From JAKQEM01 sp964391185 (GTDB taxonomy: Bacteria > Patescibacteriota > Gracilibacteria > Peribacterales > Peribacteraceae), in the NCBI GenBank assembly GCA_964391185.1, contig CAYMIX010000002.1:124001-188000 (forward strand): DNA of 64,000 bases, written 5' to 3'. The translations under genes and the position numbers were made by a program. This document shows, piece after piece, positions 6,329-15,032 of the stretch. Position 1 is the stretch's first letter, and every line of letters begins with the position of its first letter. The notes beneath the pieces were generated by a model that was given only the letters and a program-made list of their open reading frames with translations, ran no database searches and was not told where the DNA came from.

Positions 6329-7955
6329 ATGTCATTTCTAGATTCACCTCCCACAAATTCATATTGTCCGTCTTTCCTGCGACAATGTTATCCACTGCCA
6401 TCATTGCTGTGAGCATGCTGTGATCTTGGTTGTTGTAACGGTGCATGCCGTTGCGGCCAATCAAGTACAGATTTGGAATCGTATTCACGTAATCACGCAC
6501 AACATCCAAATGATCATACATTCCCCAGTAGGCTGGATACGCTTTGGGCATGCGGAGGACACAGGCGTCGATGAGATCTTCTTTTTTGCAGAAACCAATT
6601 TTTTCCATTTCGCTGATGCCGAGTTCGATCAGTTTTTCATCATGCATTTCCCACAAATCTCCACCTTCATTGACGAAATATTCGAGACCGATCCATGTCG
6701 TGTTTTTATAATCTGCCACCATGTAGGGGCTCCAGTTATTGAAGATCTGAATACGACCGACACGTACGCCACCTTCCTGCACGTAGATCCAATTATCTGG
6801 AACACTGGTGACAGTTTTTACTCCACCCTCTTGGACGTTCAATTTTTTGAGGAGCAAACCGACAGTAAGAAAATCGCGATAATGGAGGCCTTCAGCCACC
6901 TCCACCACTGGCACAGGCGGACGCGGTGTCATCATGCCAATGAGATGCTTGATCGGCATCGTCGAGAAGAAGTAATCGCATGCGACTTCGACAGTTTCAT
7001 GCGTGTCGACGTTTTCTAATGTCGCAGATTCGATGCGACCATTGTGTACACGCACACCGGAAACGCGCGTTTTCATCCGCACTTCTCCACCCATTTCTTT
7101 TACGAGCTTTGTGACCTCTTCCCACATTTGTCCTGGGCCATACTTAGGATAAAAGAATCGTGTGATAAGACTTGTCTCACGTTCTTCTTGAGCTTTCTTA
7201 AAATCGCTCGAGACGAGATCTTTGAATGCATGTGCAACGGCGCGCTTAAGCGATAAGCCTTTCACGCGTTGTGCGCCCCAATCTGCGCGGATCGCACTGC
7301 AGGGAACACCCCACACTTTCTCGGTGTAGGCTTCGAAAAATGTTTTATACAAACGATCGCCAAAGCGATTTCGATAAAACGCATCGAGGTACGTTTCATC
7401 TTTGAGAGGAACGATCTGACGCTTAATGTAACTACAGCCAATGAGGAATGTATTCCATATACCCAAACGCTTCGCCACCAGAAACGTGATGCCGATCGGA
7501 TATGGAAAGAAATGCTTGTGATAGAAAATGCGACTCATGCGCGGCCTCTGTAACATCACCGCATCTTCCTTCTCAGGATCTGGTGCTCTTGGTTGGGACT
7601 TAGGACTTAGGACATTGGACTTGGGATTATCCCTAAGTCCTACCTCCGACGTCCCATGTCCTTCCTCGGTGGAGGGATAATCAACTTCATGTCCCTTTTC
7701 AATATCATCAGCCGATGGTGCGCCTTGTAGTGGCAAAATATTGAACCACCAATCCATCACACGTTTTTCTTTGCTGAAGAACCGGTGACCACCGATATCG
7801 ATACGATTGCCTTTGTAATTATATGTCTGGGCGATGCCACCGATTGCGTCTGTCGTTTCACAAACGATCGGATGAACGTCAGAACGCTTCAGAAGTTCGT
7901 ACGCAGCTGTGAGCCCTGCTGGTCCTGCGCCTGCAATAATAGCAACTTTAGACAT
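6300..7955 (-). CDS. UDP-galactopyranose-mutase-like FAD oxidoreductase
   Basis: A 551-residue protein from ATG 7955, chosen because the fold starts at MSKVAII and TATACT lies 7 nt upstream. FAD-binding G-A-G-P-A-G is near residue 9, with E-T-T in the expected ribose-binding strand, then GGHRFFSK near 55-62. The C-terminus has a GRNGMHRYNNQDHSM motif, as in UGM/NAD(P)-binding amine-oxidase-like proteins. A true mutase would make UDP-Galf, but these longer relatives are mostly uncharacterised. Residues about 94-124 are a low-complexity insertion encoded by an iterated-word hairpin (7595-7661), placed before the conserved D-P-E-K-E-D. Confidence 0.78.
   Translation of the reverse strand: MSKVAIIAGAGPAGLTAAYELLKRSDVHPIVCETTDAIGGIAQTYNYKGNRIDIGGHRFFSKEKRVMDWWFNILPLQGAPSADDIEKGHEVDYPSTEEGHGTSEVGLRDNPKSNVLSPKSQPRAPDPEKEDAVMLQRPRMSRIFYHKHFFPYPIGITFLVAKRLGIWNTFLIGCSYIKRQIVPLKDETYLDAFYRNRFGDRLYKTFFEAYTEKVWGVPCSAIRADWGAQRVKGLSLKRAVAHAFKDLVSSDFKKAQEERETSLITRFFYPKYGPGQMWEEVTKLVKEMGGEVRMKTRVSGVRVHNGRIESATLENVDTHETVEVACDYFFSTMPIKHLIGMMTPRPPVPVVEVAEGLHYRDFLTVGLLLKKLNVQEGGVKTVTSVPDNWIYVQEGGVRVGRIQIFNNWSPYMVADYKNTTWIGLEYFVNEGGDLWEMHDEKLIELGISEMEKIGFCKKEDLIDACVLRMPKAYPAYWGMYDHLDVVRDYVNTIPNLYLIGRNGMHRYNNQDHSMLTAMMAVDNIVAGKTDNMNLWEVNLEMTYHESKQKDS
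7595..7661. repeat. Class 1 iterated-word hairpin inside a coding region
   Basis: Tandem GGACTTA-type words followed by GGACTTGGGATTATCCC and TAAGTCC (stem 7617-7640) and then GTCCCATGTCC. It encodes about 30 Ser/Pro/Asn-rich residues of the flavoprotein in frame, without disrupting the gene. Confidence 0.75.
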
Positions 7956-7962
7956 AGTAGAG

Positions 7963-7968
7963 AGTATA
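7963..7968 (-). promoter_or_regulatory. -10 element, leaderless
   Basis: TATACT on the minus strand, 7 nt before ATG 7955 of the flavoprotein. Confidence 0.6.
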
Positions 7969-7977
7969 ACCAGACCG

Positions 7978-8022
7978 GCGACCTGCCCACCGTAGCTCCA
8001 CAGAGCGAAGGCGGGTAGTCGC
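7978..8022. repeat. Class 2 G+C-rich palindrome
   Basis: GCGAC (7978-7982) pairs with GTCGC (8018-8022), with an inner CCC/GGG, in the spacer between the flavoprotein start and the end of the gene at 8077. It shares the word GCGACTAC (minus strand) with 1984-2012. It could terminate the upstream operon. Confidence 0.55.
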
Positions 8023-8076
8023 AACCTTCTTCGTCATAATAAGTTGCGGAACCATACCATACAGTTGGCTTCTATC

Positions 8077-9288
8077 CTACGATGTACTGTGCGTTCCCCA
8101 CTGATCACGAATGAATCCTTTGATGCCGCCAGGGATAACTGGAACAACGAGAATCATCCATGAAAGAATCGCCATCATATCTATAAATAATGGCAGTGCA
8201 GCAATCGAATAATCAGGGAGAAATGTCCCCTTCCACGAAAGAAACAAATAGAAGAACTGGAAGTGCAATGTGACGATCGCAATCGGAATGAGTAACCGAT
8301 ACTTCACCAGCAATGGGATGCTGGCCAATGCCAAAAAGAGCACGGACATCTCCATGTAGAAGTGGTCCATATGATCGAGCAATGCGGCGAGGATGTAGGC
8401 TATCAGGAACGCAACACCAAGCGCACGAGCCAACCGAATATCCTTCCAGAATTGACGCGGATAGAGCAACGAAAATACTCCGAGTAACATCAGGATTGGT
8501 GACGAGTGAACGAGATTCCCCTGCCCCGTTTTCCCCGGATCTGGGAAATAGAAATTGTGAATGGAGAACAACATCTGCACACCGTGTGCGGCATTGAGTG
8601 GGAATCGCCACCACACAAATACATTTGCCTGCGTAATGTCTGGGTGCGCACCGACGATGATGTGACCAACTTGCAGGTACTGCATGACGACGTATGCGAT
8701 TGGAATTGGCAACATCAGGAGAATCTGCATCCAGCCGCGACGAATGACAGACTCATGTATGGTCGGCTTCCAAAAAAGAAACAGTGGAAGCAGCGCGATG
8801 GCAAATGGTTTCGTCAGAATTGCAAATGCCCACGGCAACCAGGCCCACGCTGAACCTCGCCCACGGAGACCGATGGTTATCAGTGTGAGCAGCGTGAAGG
8901 ATGCAAAGGTAAAGCCTTGGAACGCCATAAAAGCAAAAAATGGCATGAACGCCGTCGCATAGGCAAAGAACACTGACTGCAGTCGATCACGCAGAAGATG
9001 TTTTGCTGCAAAATAGGCAGCAAGTGGCAAAAAGAATGCGCACGCTACTTGGAAGTAGGCATTTAATGCGTAGGAAGGCGCAATCAGATAAAAGGGCAGC
9101 GCAAGAAATGATGACCCCTGAAAACCAGGAATGGAGAGATCGAGCTGCCCGCGCGCGAGTGCATCAATGAACTTTTGATAATGGCCGTGATCATCTTGTG
9201 GTATAACGTTTGTGCGCCAAAAAACAATGGCTGTGACTATCTGAATGCAGATGAGGTGAAACGCCGGCTTTGAAAAAAGACGTTTCAT
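8077..9288 (-). CDS. Polytopic GT-C-like membrane protein
   Basis: A 403-residue protein with about ten TM segments. The first outside loop contains PQDDHGHYQKFIDALARG, an acidic loop with a following Tyr as in GT-C transferases that use polyprenyl-phosphate sugars. It overlaps the upstream GT2 gene by 4 nt (ATGA at 9285-9288) and follows GtrA, giving a GtrA-GT2-GT-C operon: the GT2 loads sugar on a polyprenyl phosphate, GtrA flips it, and this protein transfers it. The family assignment rests on topology and the acidic loop, with no confirmed catalytic residue. Confidence 0.62.
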   Translation of the reverse strand: MKRLFSKPAFHLICIQIVTAIVFWRTNVIPQDDHGHYQKFIDALARGQLDLSIPGFQGSSFLALPFYLIAPSYALNAYFQVACAFFLPLAAYFAAKHLLRDRLQSVFFAYATAFMPFFAFMAFQGFTFASFTLLTLITIGLRGRGSAWAWLPWAFAILTKPFAIALLPLFLFWKPTIHESVIRRGWMQILLMLPIPIAYVVMQYLQVGHIIVGAHPDITQANVFVWWRFPLNAAHGVQMLFSIHNFYFPDPGKTGQGNLVHSSPILMLLGVFSLLYPRQFWKDIRLARALGVAFLIAYILAALLDHMDHFYMEMSVLFLALASIPLLVKYRLLIPIAIVTLHFQFFYLFLSWKGTFLPDYSIAALPLFIDMMAILSWMILVVPVIPGGIKGFIRDQWGTHSTS

Positions 9289-10013
9289 GAAGGGAATAAG
9301 CGCTTAACCAACGGGAAACGAATGCGGAGCACAGAGAGAAATGCCTCTTTGATTTCGTGCGCCGAAAGGTTCGAAATGCCGCGACGGCGATTTACAAAAA
9401 CAACTGGAACATCGTGCACTTTAAAGCCCTTTTTGTGTAGCTGATACGCCACTTCTGAGAGAACGACATACCCTTTGGCATCGATACGATCCATATCGAT
9501 AGCTTCAATAGCTTTACGTGTGTAGCAGCGGTATCCATTCGTGTAGTCCGTCATGGGAATACCCAAAACCAACCGGGCATATCTATTGGCCCATCGACTG
9601 AAGAACGTGCGTCTCCATCCCCATTCGTGGATTTCACTCGTGGGAAGATATCGCGACCCAACGACGAAATCGCAGGTTTTAATTTTCTCCAAGATCATCG
9701 GAATTTCGTCAGGCTTGTGTGAGAAGTCTGCATCCATCTCAAGAAATAAATCGTATCCTTTCTCCAAACCAAAACGAAAACCTGCAAGCACGGCGGATCC
9801 GCGACCCCCCTTCCCCTTGCGCGAAATTAAATGCAATCGACCGTTACGCGATGGAATGAGATCTGCAATCAGTGTCGATGTTCCATCGGGCGATTCGTCA
9901 TCCACAACCAAGACATCAATCTCCGGAGATTGTTTAAGAACAGCATCTATTAACTGCGCAATATTCTCGCGCTCGTTGTAGCTAGGGATGATAACTAAAA
10001 TTTTACCGGACAT
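9285..10013 (-). CDS. GT2 polyprenol-phosphate-mannose-synthase-like
   Basis: A 242-residue soluble GT-A enzyme: ILVIIPSYNERENI at the N-terminus, VDDESPDGT, then EMDADFSHKPDE (the metal-binding DAD), and a TNGYRCYTRKAI acceptor-site motif near 170. The length matches DPM1-type enzymes without TM segments. It would make polyprenyl-phosphate-hexose for the overlapping GT-C gene at 8077. It follows GtrA after 19 nt in the same operon. Confidence 0.85.
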   Translation of the reverse strand: MSGKILVIIPSYNERENIAQLIDAVLKQSPEIDVLVVDDESPDGTSTLIADLIPSRNGRLHLISRKGKGGRGSAVLAGFRFGLEKGYDLFLEMDADFSHKPDEIPMILEKIKTCDFVVGSRYLPTSEIHEWGWRRTFFSRWANRYARLVLGIPMTDYTNGYRCYTRKAIEAIDMDRIDAKGYVVLSEVAYQLHKKGFKVHDVPVVFVNRRRGISNLSAHEIKEAFLSVLRIRFPLVKRLFPS

Positions 10014-10032
10014 AAATCCTAGTCATCATAGC

Positions 10033-10467
10033 TTAGACAATCGCAACATCCACCTGCTCTTTCTTCTTAAAAATAAATCCGTGTGAGAGCGCATAGTTCC
10101 ACGCCGCACCAACGCCGACCGCTGCGATTTTAGCAGGCAGATAGTGTACGCCAATCCAGAGTAACGCATTGGAGATCAGCGCATTGGAAGCAATCGAAAC
10201 ACCATAAACAATGCCAAATTTTACCAATTGATTACCATACGACTTCTCACGATTGCGGAAGGTGAAGAATTTATTTGCGAAGAACACGAACGTAGCGCCA
10301 ACGAGCGATGAAAGGATAACCGCGATGCGTTCATCAATCTGAAAAGTTTCGACAAAGAATGTAAGAGACGTAAGATCGCACACAAAGCCAATGCCGCCGC
10401 AGATAATAAACTTCCACAGCTGCGAAGCATGTGTCCGAACATGTTGGTTCTGCAATACTTTTTTCAT
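10033..10467 (-). CDS. GtrA family protein
   Basis: A 144-residue protein with four TM helices: about 19-38, 45-67, 85-105 and 108-128. The family's WKFIICGGIGFVCDLTS opening and FANKFFTFR motif between TM2 and TM3 are present. GtrA proteins are thought to flip polyprenyl-phosphate-linked sugars across the membrane. As first gene of the GtrA-GT2-GT-C operon this fits well. A second GtrA gene lies at 35620-36096. Confidence 0.88.
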   Translation of the reverse strand: MKKVLQNQHVRTHASQLWKFIICGGIGFVCDLTSLTFFVETFQIDERIAVILSSLVGATFVFFANKFFTFRNREKSYGNQLVKFGIVYGVSIASNALISNALLWIGVHYLPAKIAAVGVGAAWNYALSHGFIFKKKEQVDVAIV

Positions 10468-10521
10468 AAATTGGGTGATGGAACTATTGATGACGAATAT
10501 CTATATACATTACGACAGCTA

Positions 10522-10594
10522 TTGAATTGTTACATTGTTAACAAGCAAAAAACATCCTTTATCGCCTGCGAACAATATAGCAATTTAACAATGT
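10522..10594. repeat. Class 1 iterated-word inverted repeat
   Basis: Words of the type ATTGTTA iterate on the left (ATTGAATTGTTACATTGTTAA) and their complements on the right. ACATTGTTAA (10532-10541) pairs with TTAACAATGT (10585-10594). It fills most of the 139-nt spacer between GtrA and the epimerase gene. Confidence 0.55.
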
Positions 10595-10606
10595 GAAGAT
10601 AGATAA

Positions 10607-11542
10607 TCAGTCAGGAAGGCCGTTCCATGAGTCGTACGTTTTTTTAAGTCCATCCTTCAGCGATGTCCAATCCATTGCTTGTAATGCAGGATGCATTGGG
10701 AGCATGGGAATAGTTCGCGAACCAATAACCTTGCTTGTATCGTATTGAATCGGAAGATCGGGACGCACCAAATCGCGAATACCTTCCGCTAAAACCTTCA
10801 TGGGGACAACATCATTGGAGGTAATGTATTGTATGCCGGTTGCACCTTCATCCATGAGTGTGAACACGGCCTTTACGAGATCTTCTACATATAAAAATGC
10901 CCGCTCTTGTGAGCCATCTCCCCACACTTTGAGCGCATCGTTCGCATCGCGTGTCTTTACCATAAGAGCTGGAATTACGTTACCCTCTTCGTTGAACGTA
11001 TCACGGGGACCATATACACCGACCGGACGAAGGATCAGTAATGGGAATTGGCGCTGGCGCGAAGCGGTAAGCCACAAGGTGCAGCAAATCGCTTTGCCCA
11101 AAACATACCCATCGATTTTATCTGACTGTGCGATAGCAATGGGATCGAGTGTAGGTGGCACGTTTGCCGTGCTGAAGAATGTCACCGGAATGCTGCGATC
11201 TTTTTCTTTAAGACCATCGAGCAACGCCAAGGTCATGCGAACATTATCGTTGGTAACATCACTTGGACGTTTGTGGTGATATTCCACATTACGGCGACTG
11301 GAAGCAAGATGAATGACTTCATCGACACCATCAACAAGCTCAGCACAGTATTCCGCGCTGCGTAAATCTCCTTCGATCCAATCGATTTCTGCACGACGAG
11401 CAGAAAGGTGGCGATAGTTTTGGGCACGCAATGGCACGCGGACTTTCGCACCACGATCAAGAAGCTGTTCGACAAAAAAACTGCCGATAAAACCTGTGCC
11501 ACCCGTTACTAATACTGACTTACCTTTCCATTTCTTTGTCAT
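10607..11542 (-). CDS. NAD-dependent nucleotide-sugar epimerase/dehydratase
   Basis: An extended SDR of 311 residues from ATG 11542 (MTKKWKGKSVLVTGG); the codons further upstream precede the fold. TGGTGFIG binds NAD. The strand F-F-S-T-A-N is followed by a YVLGK motif in the active-site position. RPVGVYGPRDTF and AFLYVEDLV are family motifs. The substrate is not evident. It stands between two class 1 hairpins and next to gmd, so it may act on a GDP- or UDP-hexose of the same glycan. Confidence 0.77.
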   Translation of the reverse strand: MTKKWKGKSVLVTGGTGFIGSFFVEQLLDRGAKVRVPLRAQNYRHLSARRAEIDWIEGDLRSAEYCAELVDGVDEVIHLASSRRNVEYHHKRPSDVTNDNVRMTLALLDGLKEKDRSIPVTFFSTANVPPTLDPIAIAQSDKIDGYVLGKAICCTLWLTASRQRQFPLLILRPVGVYGPRDTFNEEGNVIPALMVKTRDANDALKVWGDGSQERAFLYVEDLVKAVFTLMDEGATGIQYITSNDVVPMKVLAEGIRDLVRPDLPIQYDTSKVIGSRTIPMLPMHPALQAMDWTSLKDGLKKTYDSWNGLPD

Positions 11543-11570
11543 ACTGCCAAAGGGTATCACAGGAAATTCT

Positions 11571-11664
11571 AAATCCTAAGCACTAAACTCTAAACAAATC
11601 CTCATTTGGAAAAACGTTATTTATTTGAATTTGTTTAGAACTTAGAATTTAGTGCTTAGGATTT
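11571..11664. repeat. Class 1 iterated-word inverted repeat at the end of gmd
   Basis: AAATCCTAAGCACTAAA (11571-11587) pairs perfectly with TTTAGTGCTTAGGATTT (11648-11664). An inner pair CTAAACAAAT/ATTTGTTTAG is at 11590-11599 and 11629-11638. The right arm reaches the gmd stop codon. This is the longest perfect stem (17 bp) of the family here. Confidence 0.85.
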
Positions 11665-12763
11665 ACTGCAATGCTGCAGATAAACCTCCTGCTGCAGAAA
11701 GATGTGAATCTAGATTCACGTTCGCCGGAAGCAACACACCGTGTGTTTTGCAGTCTGCCTCCATCATGATGTGTGCGAGCTCATGGAGCTGCGTCTTGGC
11801 TTCCCAACCAAGAACATTTTTCGCCTTTGATGCATCACCAATCAACAAATCGACTTCCGCAGGACGAATATATGAGGGATCGATCGCGACGATCGTTTTG
11901 CCTGTGCGCGTATCGATGTAGTGCTCTTCGAGACCTTCACCACGGCGTTCAAAGGGAATGCCTGCGATTGTGAGGCAGATCTCTACGAATGAACGAACTG
12001 ATTCCGTGCGGCCTGTAGCAAGAACGAAGTCATCTGCTTTTTCCTGCTGAAGCATGCGCCACATTCCTTCGACATACTCTTTGGCATACCCCCAGTCGCG
12101 CTTGGCATCGAAGTTACCGAGATAGAGGCAATCGAGCTCCCCTGCGAGCATGCGCGCGATGCTCAAGGTAATTTTGCGTGTAACGAAGTTTTCGCCACGA
12201 CGTGGAGATTCGTGGTTGAAGAGGATTCCGTTCACCGCAAACATCCCGTAACTCTCGCGATAGTTCTTAGTAATGTAGAAAGAATATGCCTTCGCACATC
12301 CATACGGGCTACGAGGATAGAATGGCGTGTTTTCGTTTTGAGGAGTTTCAAGCACCTTTCCATACAATTCACTCGAGCTCGCCTGGTAGAACTTTGTTTT
12401 CAAACCTGTCGTACGAATTGCCTCGAGTAAGCGGACAGTTCCTGAACCCGTGATATCTGCGGTGTATTCCGGCATATCGAAGCTCACTCCGACATGACTC
12501 TGCGCTGCAAGGTTATAAATTTCATCGGGCTGGACCATCTGAAGAACGCGAACCAACGAACTGGAATCGCCCAAATCTCCATAGTGCAATGTGAGGTTCA
12601 CCCGGGTTGTATGTGGATCGCTAAAGAGATGATCAATGCGTCCGCGGTTGAATGTGGAAGCGCGACGGACCAACCCATGCACTTCGTACCCTTTGGAGAG
12701 CAGGAGCTCTGCCAAGTACGAACCATCCTGGCCGGTGATACCCGTGATAAGAGCTTTAGGCAT
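11663..12763 (-). CDS. gmd: GDP-mannose 4,6-dehydratase
   Basis: A 366-residue protein, full family length. It shows TGITGQDGSYLAELLL (NADP-binding), GLVRRASTFN, NLAAQSHVGVSF, the S-S-E-L-Y-G and YGCAKAYS catalytic segments (Y-x-x-x-K), NHESPRRGENFVTRK and DWGYAKEYVEGMW. It converts GDP-mannose to GDP-4-keto-6-deoxymannose in the cytosol. The product is the substrate of both fcl/colC-like (12868) and ColD-like (13821) enzymes beside it. It is divergent from the fcl-like gene across a 104-nt spacer. The last 15 residues are low-complexity. Confidence 0.95.
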   Translation of the reverse strand: MPKALITGITGQDGSYLAELLLSKGYEVHGLVRRASTFNRGRIDHLFSDPHTTRVNLTLHYGDLGDSSSLVRVLQMVQPDEIYNLAAQSHVGVSFDMPEYTADITGSGTVRLLEAIRTTGLKTKFYQASSSELYGKVLETPQNENTPFYPRSPYGCAKAYSFYITKNYRESYGMFAVNGILFNHESPRRGENFVTRKITLSIARMLAGELDCLYLGNFDAKRDWGYAKEYVEGMWRMLQQEKADDFVLATGRTESVRSFVEICLTIAGIPFERRGEGLEEHYIDTRTGKTIVAIDPSYIRPAEVDLLIGDASKAKNVLGWEAKTQLHELAHIMMEADCKTHGVLLPANVNLDSHLSAAGGLSAALQ

Positions 12764-12855
12764 GTAAGACGAGCAAAAAGAGGTTATAGTATAGCTGATT
12801 TATCCTTCTCACGACAAACACCAGGGGTATTCGTGCACAAAGCAGTTATATGCTA

Positions 12856-12861
12856 TATTTT
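12856..12861 (+). promoter_or_regulatory. -10 element, leaderless
   Basis: TATTTT ends 6 nt before ATG 12868; an overlapping TATATT at 12854-12859 is the alternative. Confidence 0.45.
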
Positions 12862-12867
12862 GGGCAT

Positions 12868-13896
12868 ATGGCTGCGTTAAAAGGTTTGGCAGAAGACTGC
12901 CGTGCATTCCTCAAGGGTAAACGCATCGTCATTACCGGCGGACACGGTTTTTTGGGGTCAAATGTGCGAGCATATTTGGATAAAATGAACATTTCATATG
13001 TGGCTCCCACCCACGCAGAAATGGACGCGGAAAATACCGATGACCTGCGGAAATATATCCGTGAAGGTGATTATGTCCTGCACCTTGCCGCTCTCTGCGG
13101 CGGTATTCGAGTAAACACCGCACGCCCACATGATCTCTTTGAACGAAATTTGCGTATGGGTCTTGCGGTATTAGACGTGTGTGCGGAGAAAAAAATCAGC
13201 AAACTCCTCGTGATTGGAACAGTCTGTGAATACCCGGATGCCGCGCCAGTTCCACTGAAAGAAGAAACTATGTGGAATGGACTACCCAATCGCGATACCG
13301 GCGCTTATGGAATGGCGAAGCGCATGCTCCTCTACTACGGCATTGAGTTTGAAAAAGTTCTCCCCTTCTCCATCACGCACTTAATCCCAACGAACATCTA
13401 CGGACCACACGATCATTTTGATCCTATCAACGGACATGTGATCCCTGGGATGATCGCTCGTATGTACGAAGCAAAATTGCGTAACGACCCAACCTTCTCC
13501 GTATGGGGCAGTGGCACACAAACCCGCGAATTTATTCACGCGGAAGACGTGAGTCGCGCCCTGTTACTCGGCCTATGCAAAGACACTGGCCCGCATGCAA
13601 TCAACCTGGGATCAGGTCGCGAAATCACCATCGCACATATTGCACAGTTGATTAAGCAGTATCTTGGATTCGAAGGAAAGATCATTTTTGATGTTACCGC
13701 ACCAATCGGTTCCAAACGACGCCAGCTGGATACCGCGCGCGCTAAAACACTCCTAGGATTCGAAGCAACAATCGAACTGGAAAAGGGGCTTAAAGAATTG
13801 GTGGAATATTACCTCTACAATCACGCAGAAGCCTCGACAAGCGTGCACAGGAGATCAACTTCTTCGCTCGTGAGTTCAGGATTGTTGGGGAAGTAA
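12868..13896 (+). CDS. GDP-L-fucose synthase / GDP-colitose synthase-like epimerase-reductase
   Basis: About 342 residues from ATG 12868. TGGHGFLG binds NADP. GTVCEYP replaces the family's G-S-S-C-x-Y-P (the first Ser is Thr, the Cys is kept). AYGMAK supplies Tyr and Lys, and PTNIYGPHDHFDP with GHVIPGM keeps the conserved His. The family performs 3,5-epimerisation and 4-reduction of GDP-4-keto-6-deoxymannose (fucose) or its 3-deoxy form (colitose, ColC). The ColD-like neighbour makes ColC a serious alternative. The last ~24 residues are encoded antisense to the end of the ColD-like gene (76-nt overlap), probably after loss of the original stop. Confidence 0.8.
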   Translation: MAALKGLAEDCRAFLKGKRIVITGGHGFLGSNVRAYLDKMNISYVAPTHAEMDAENTDDLRKYIREGDYVLHLAALCGGIRVNTARPHDLFERNLRMGLAVLDVCAEKKISKLLVIGTVCEYPDAAPVPLKEETMWNGLPNRDTGAYGMAKRMLLYYGIEFEKVLPFSITHLIPTNIYGPHDHFDPINGHVIPGMIARMYEAKLRNDPTFSVWGSGTQTREFIHAEDVSRALLLGLCKDTGPHAINLGSGREITIAHIAQLIKQYLGFEGKIIFDVTAPIGSKRRQLDTARAKTLLGFEATIELEKGLKELVEYYLYNHAEASTSVHRRSTSSLVSSGLLGK

Positions 13897-15002
13897 AACC
13901 CTTGTGCATGGACCAAATCCGCATGTGGAAGATGTGCAGCTGGTAACACCTTCTTCCAGAAGGGATGGTTTGCGATGTTGCCAGCGATCACCGGGCGAAT
14001 CTCTACGCCAGCAGCTTCAAACCGTTGAATAATAGATGCAAGGATGTCTTCAGATTGCGCGATGAGTGGCATGGCAAAGTTGGAGACGCGCTCTATGTGA
14101 TGAGCACTGAGAGCGTAATAGAGATCTGGACGTTTTGCTGCAGCCGCATGGAAACGCTTGAAGTTTGCTTCACGCTTTTGAATCGTGCTTTCGAGCATCG
14201 GCAGTTGGACTGATCCGAGGAATCCGGTGATCTCCGTCGGACGCAAATTGTAGGCAGATTCGTAGAATGTATATCGCGCATGGAAATCATCGACATGGTT
14301 TTCGGCACGCATTTTCTTCTGCATTTCTACAGGAAGACTTCGGTCCCAACCGTGCGCACGCACCATCACCATCATGTGATACAACTCTTCATCGTCGGTA
14401 CAGATAATGCCTCCTTCGATAGTAGAAAGATGATGTCCGACGAAGAATGAACAGGTGGATGCAATACCATAATTTCCGAGGAGTTTTTCTTTGTAACGTG
14501 TCCCCAACGATTCGCAGTTATCTTCGATGAGAATCACATGATGTTCGTCACACAAGTTTTTGATCGCATCGATATCACCACAAAAACCAAGCACGTTCGT
14601 AATGAAGAATGCCTGGAGATCGTTGATGTGCTTTTTGAGTTCGTCAGCCGTAACGTTTAAGTGATCCACACTGCAATCGATGGCAACCGGCACCAATCCC
14701 AACTGCATCAGAGGCATGACGTTTGTGGCCCATGTGAGAGCGGAAACACCAACCTTATCGCCGCGCTTCAGTCGACCAAGGTTAATAAGCGATTGAATGA
14801 GATCGAGGTTGGCTGTGCTGCCATTGCTCACAAGCACCGCATATTTTCGCTCCTGGAACGTAGCGAATTCGCGTTCAAACTGGACACAATGTTCGCCCAT
14901 ACTCAGACGCGATGATTTTCTGATGAAATCCGCGAGCTTATCTTTCGTCTGCTCTTCCTCAAAAAAAGTCGAGCGCATCAATGGAATTCTGATACTTGTC
15001 AT
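13821..15002 (-). CDS. ColD-like GDP-4-keto-6-deoxymannose 3-dehydratase (DegT/DnrJ/EryC1 fold)
   Basis: About 393 residues of the fold-type I aminotransferase family. The segment SFFVGHHLSTIEGG (near residues 185-198) has His-His where aminotransferases carry the PLP-binding Lys. This replacement is the hallmark of ColD, which removes the 3-hydroxyl of GDP-4-keto-6-deoxymannose using PLP and glutamate, and of the E1/RfbH dehydratases. Next to gmd and an fcl/colC-like gene, ColD is the best reading. ATG 15002 is preferred because TATCAT (15009-15014) ends 6 nt before it; ATG 15008 is the alternative. An aminotransferase such as perosamine synthase is less likely without the Lys. Confidence 0.78.
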   Translation of the reverse strand: MTSIRIPLMRSTFFEEEQTKDKLADFIRKSSRLSMGEHCVQFEREFATFQERKYAVLVSNGSTANLDLIQSLINLGRLKRGDKVGVSALTWATNVMPLMQLGLVPVAIDCSVDHLNVTADELKKHINDLQAFFITNVLGFCGDIDAIKNLCDEHHVILIEDNCESLGTRYKEKLLGNYGIASTCSFFVGHHLSTIEGGIICTDDEELYHMMVMVRAHGWDRSLPVEMQKKMRAENHVDDFHARYTFYESAYNLRPTEITGFLGSVQLPMLESTIQKREANFKRFHAAAAKRPDLYYALSAHHIERVSNFAMPLIAQSEDILASIIQRFEAAGVEIRPVIAGNIANHPFWKKVLPAAHLPHADLVHAQGFYFPNNPELTSEEVDLLCTLVEASA

Positions 15003-15008
15003 GTTCAT

Positions 15009-15014
15009 ATGATA
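15009..15014 (-). promoter_or_regulatory. -10 element, leaderless
   Basis: TATCAT on the minus strand, 6 nt before ATG 15002 of the ColD-like gene. Confidence 0.5.
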
Positions 15015-15032
15015 CCAAATACATATCGAACA

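Noticed and set aside
6420..7019. 199-residue open frame on the plus strand
   Set aside because: Antisense shadow of the flavoprotein; His/Phe-rich composition typical of a reverse frame.
13821..15002. Perosamine synthase (aminotransferase) assignment
   Set aside because: The PLP-binding Lys is replaced by His, which favours a ColD-type dehydratase.
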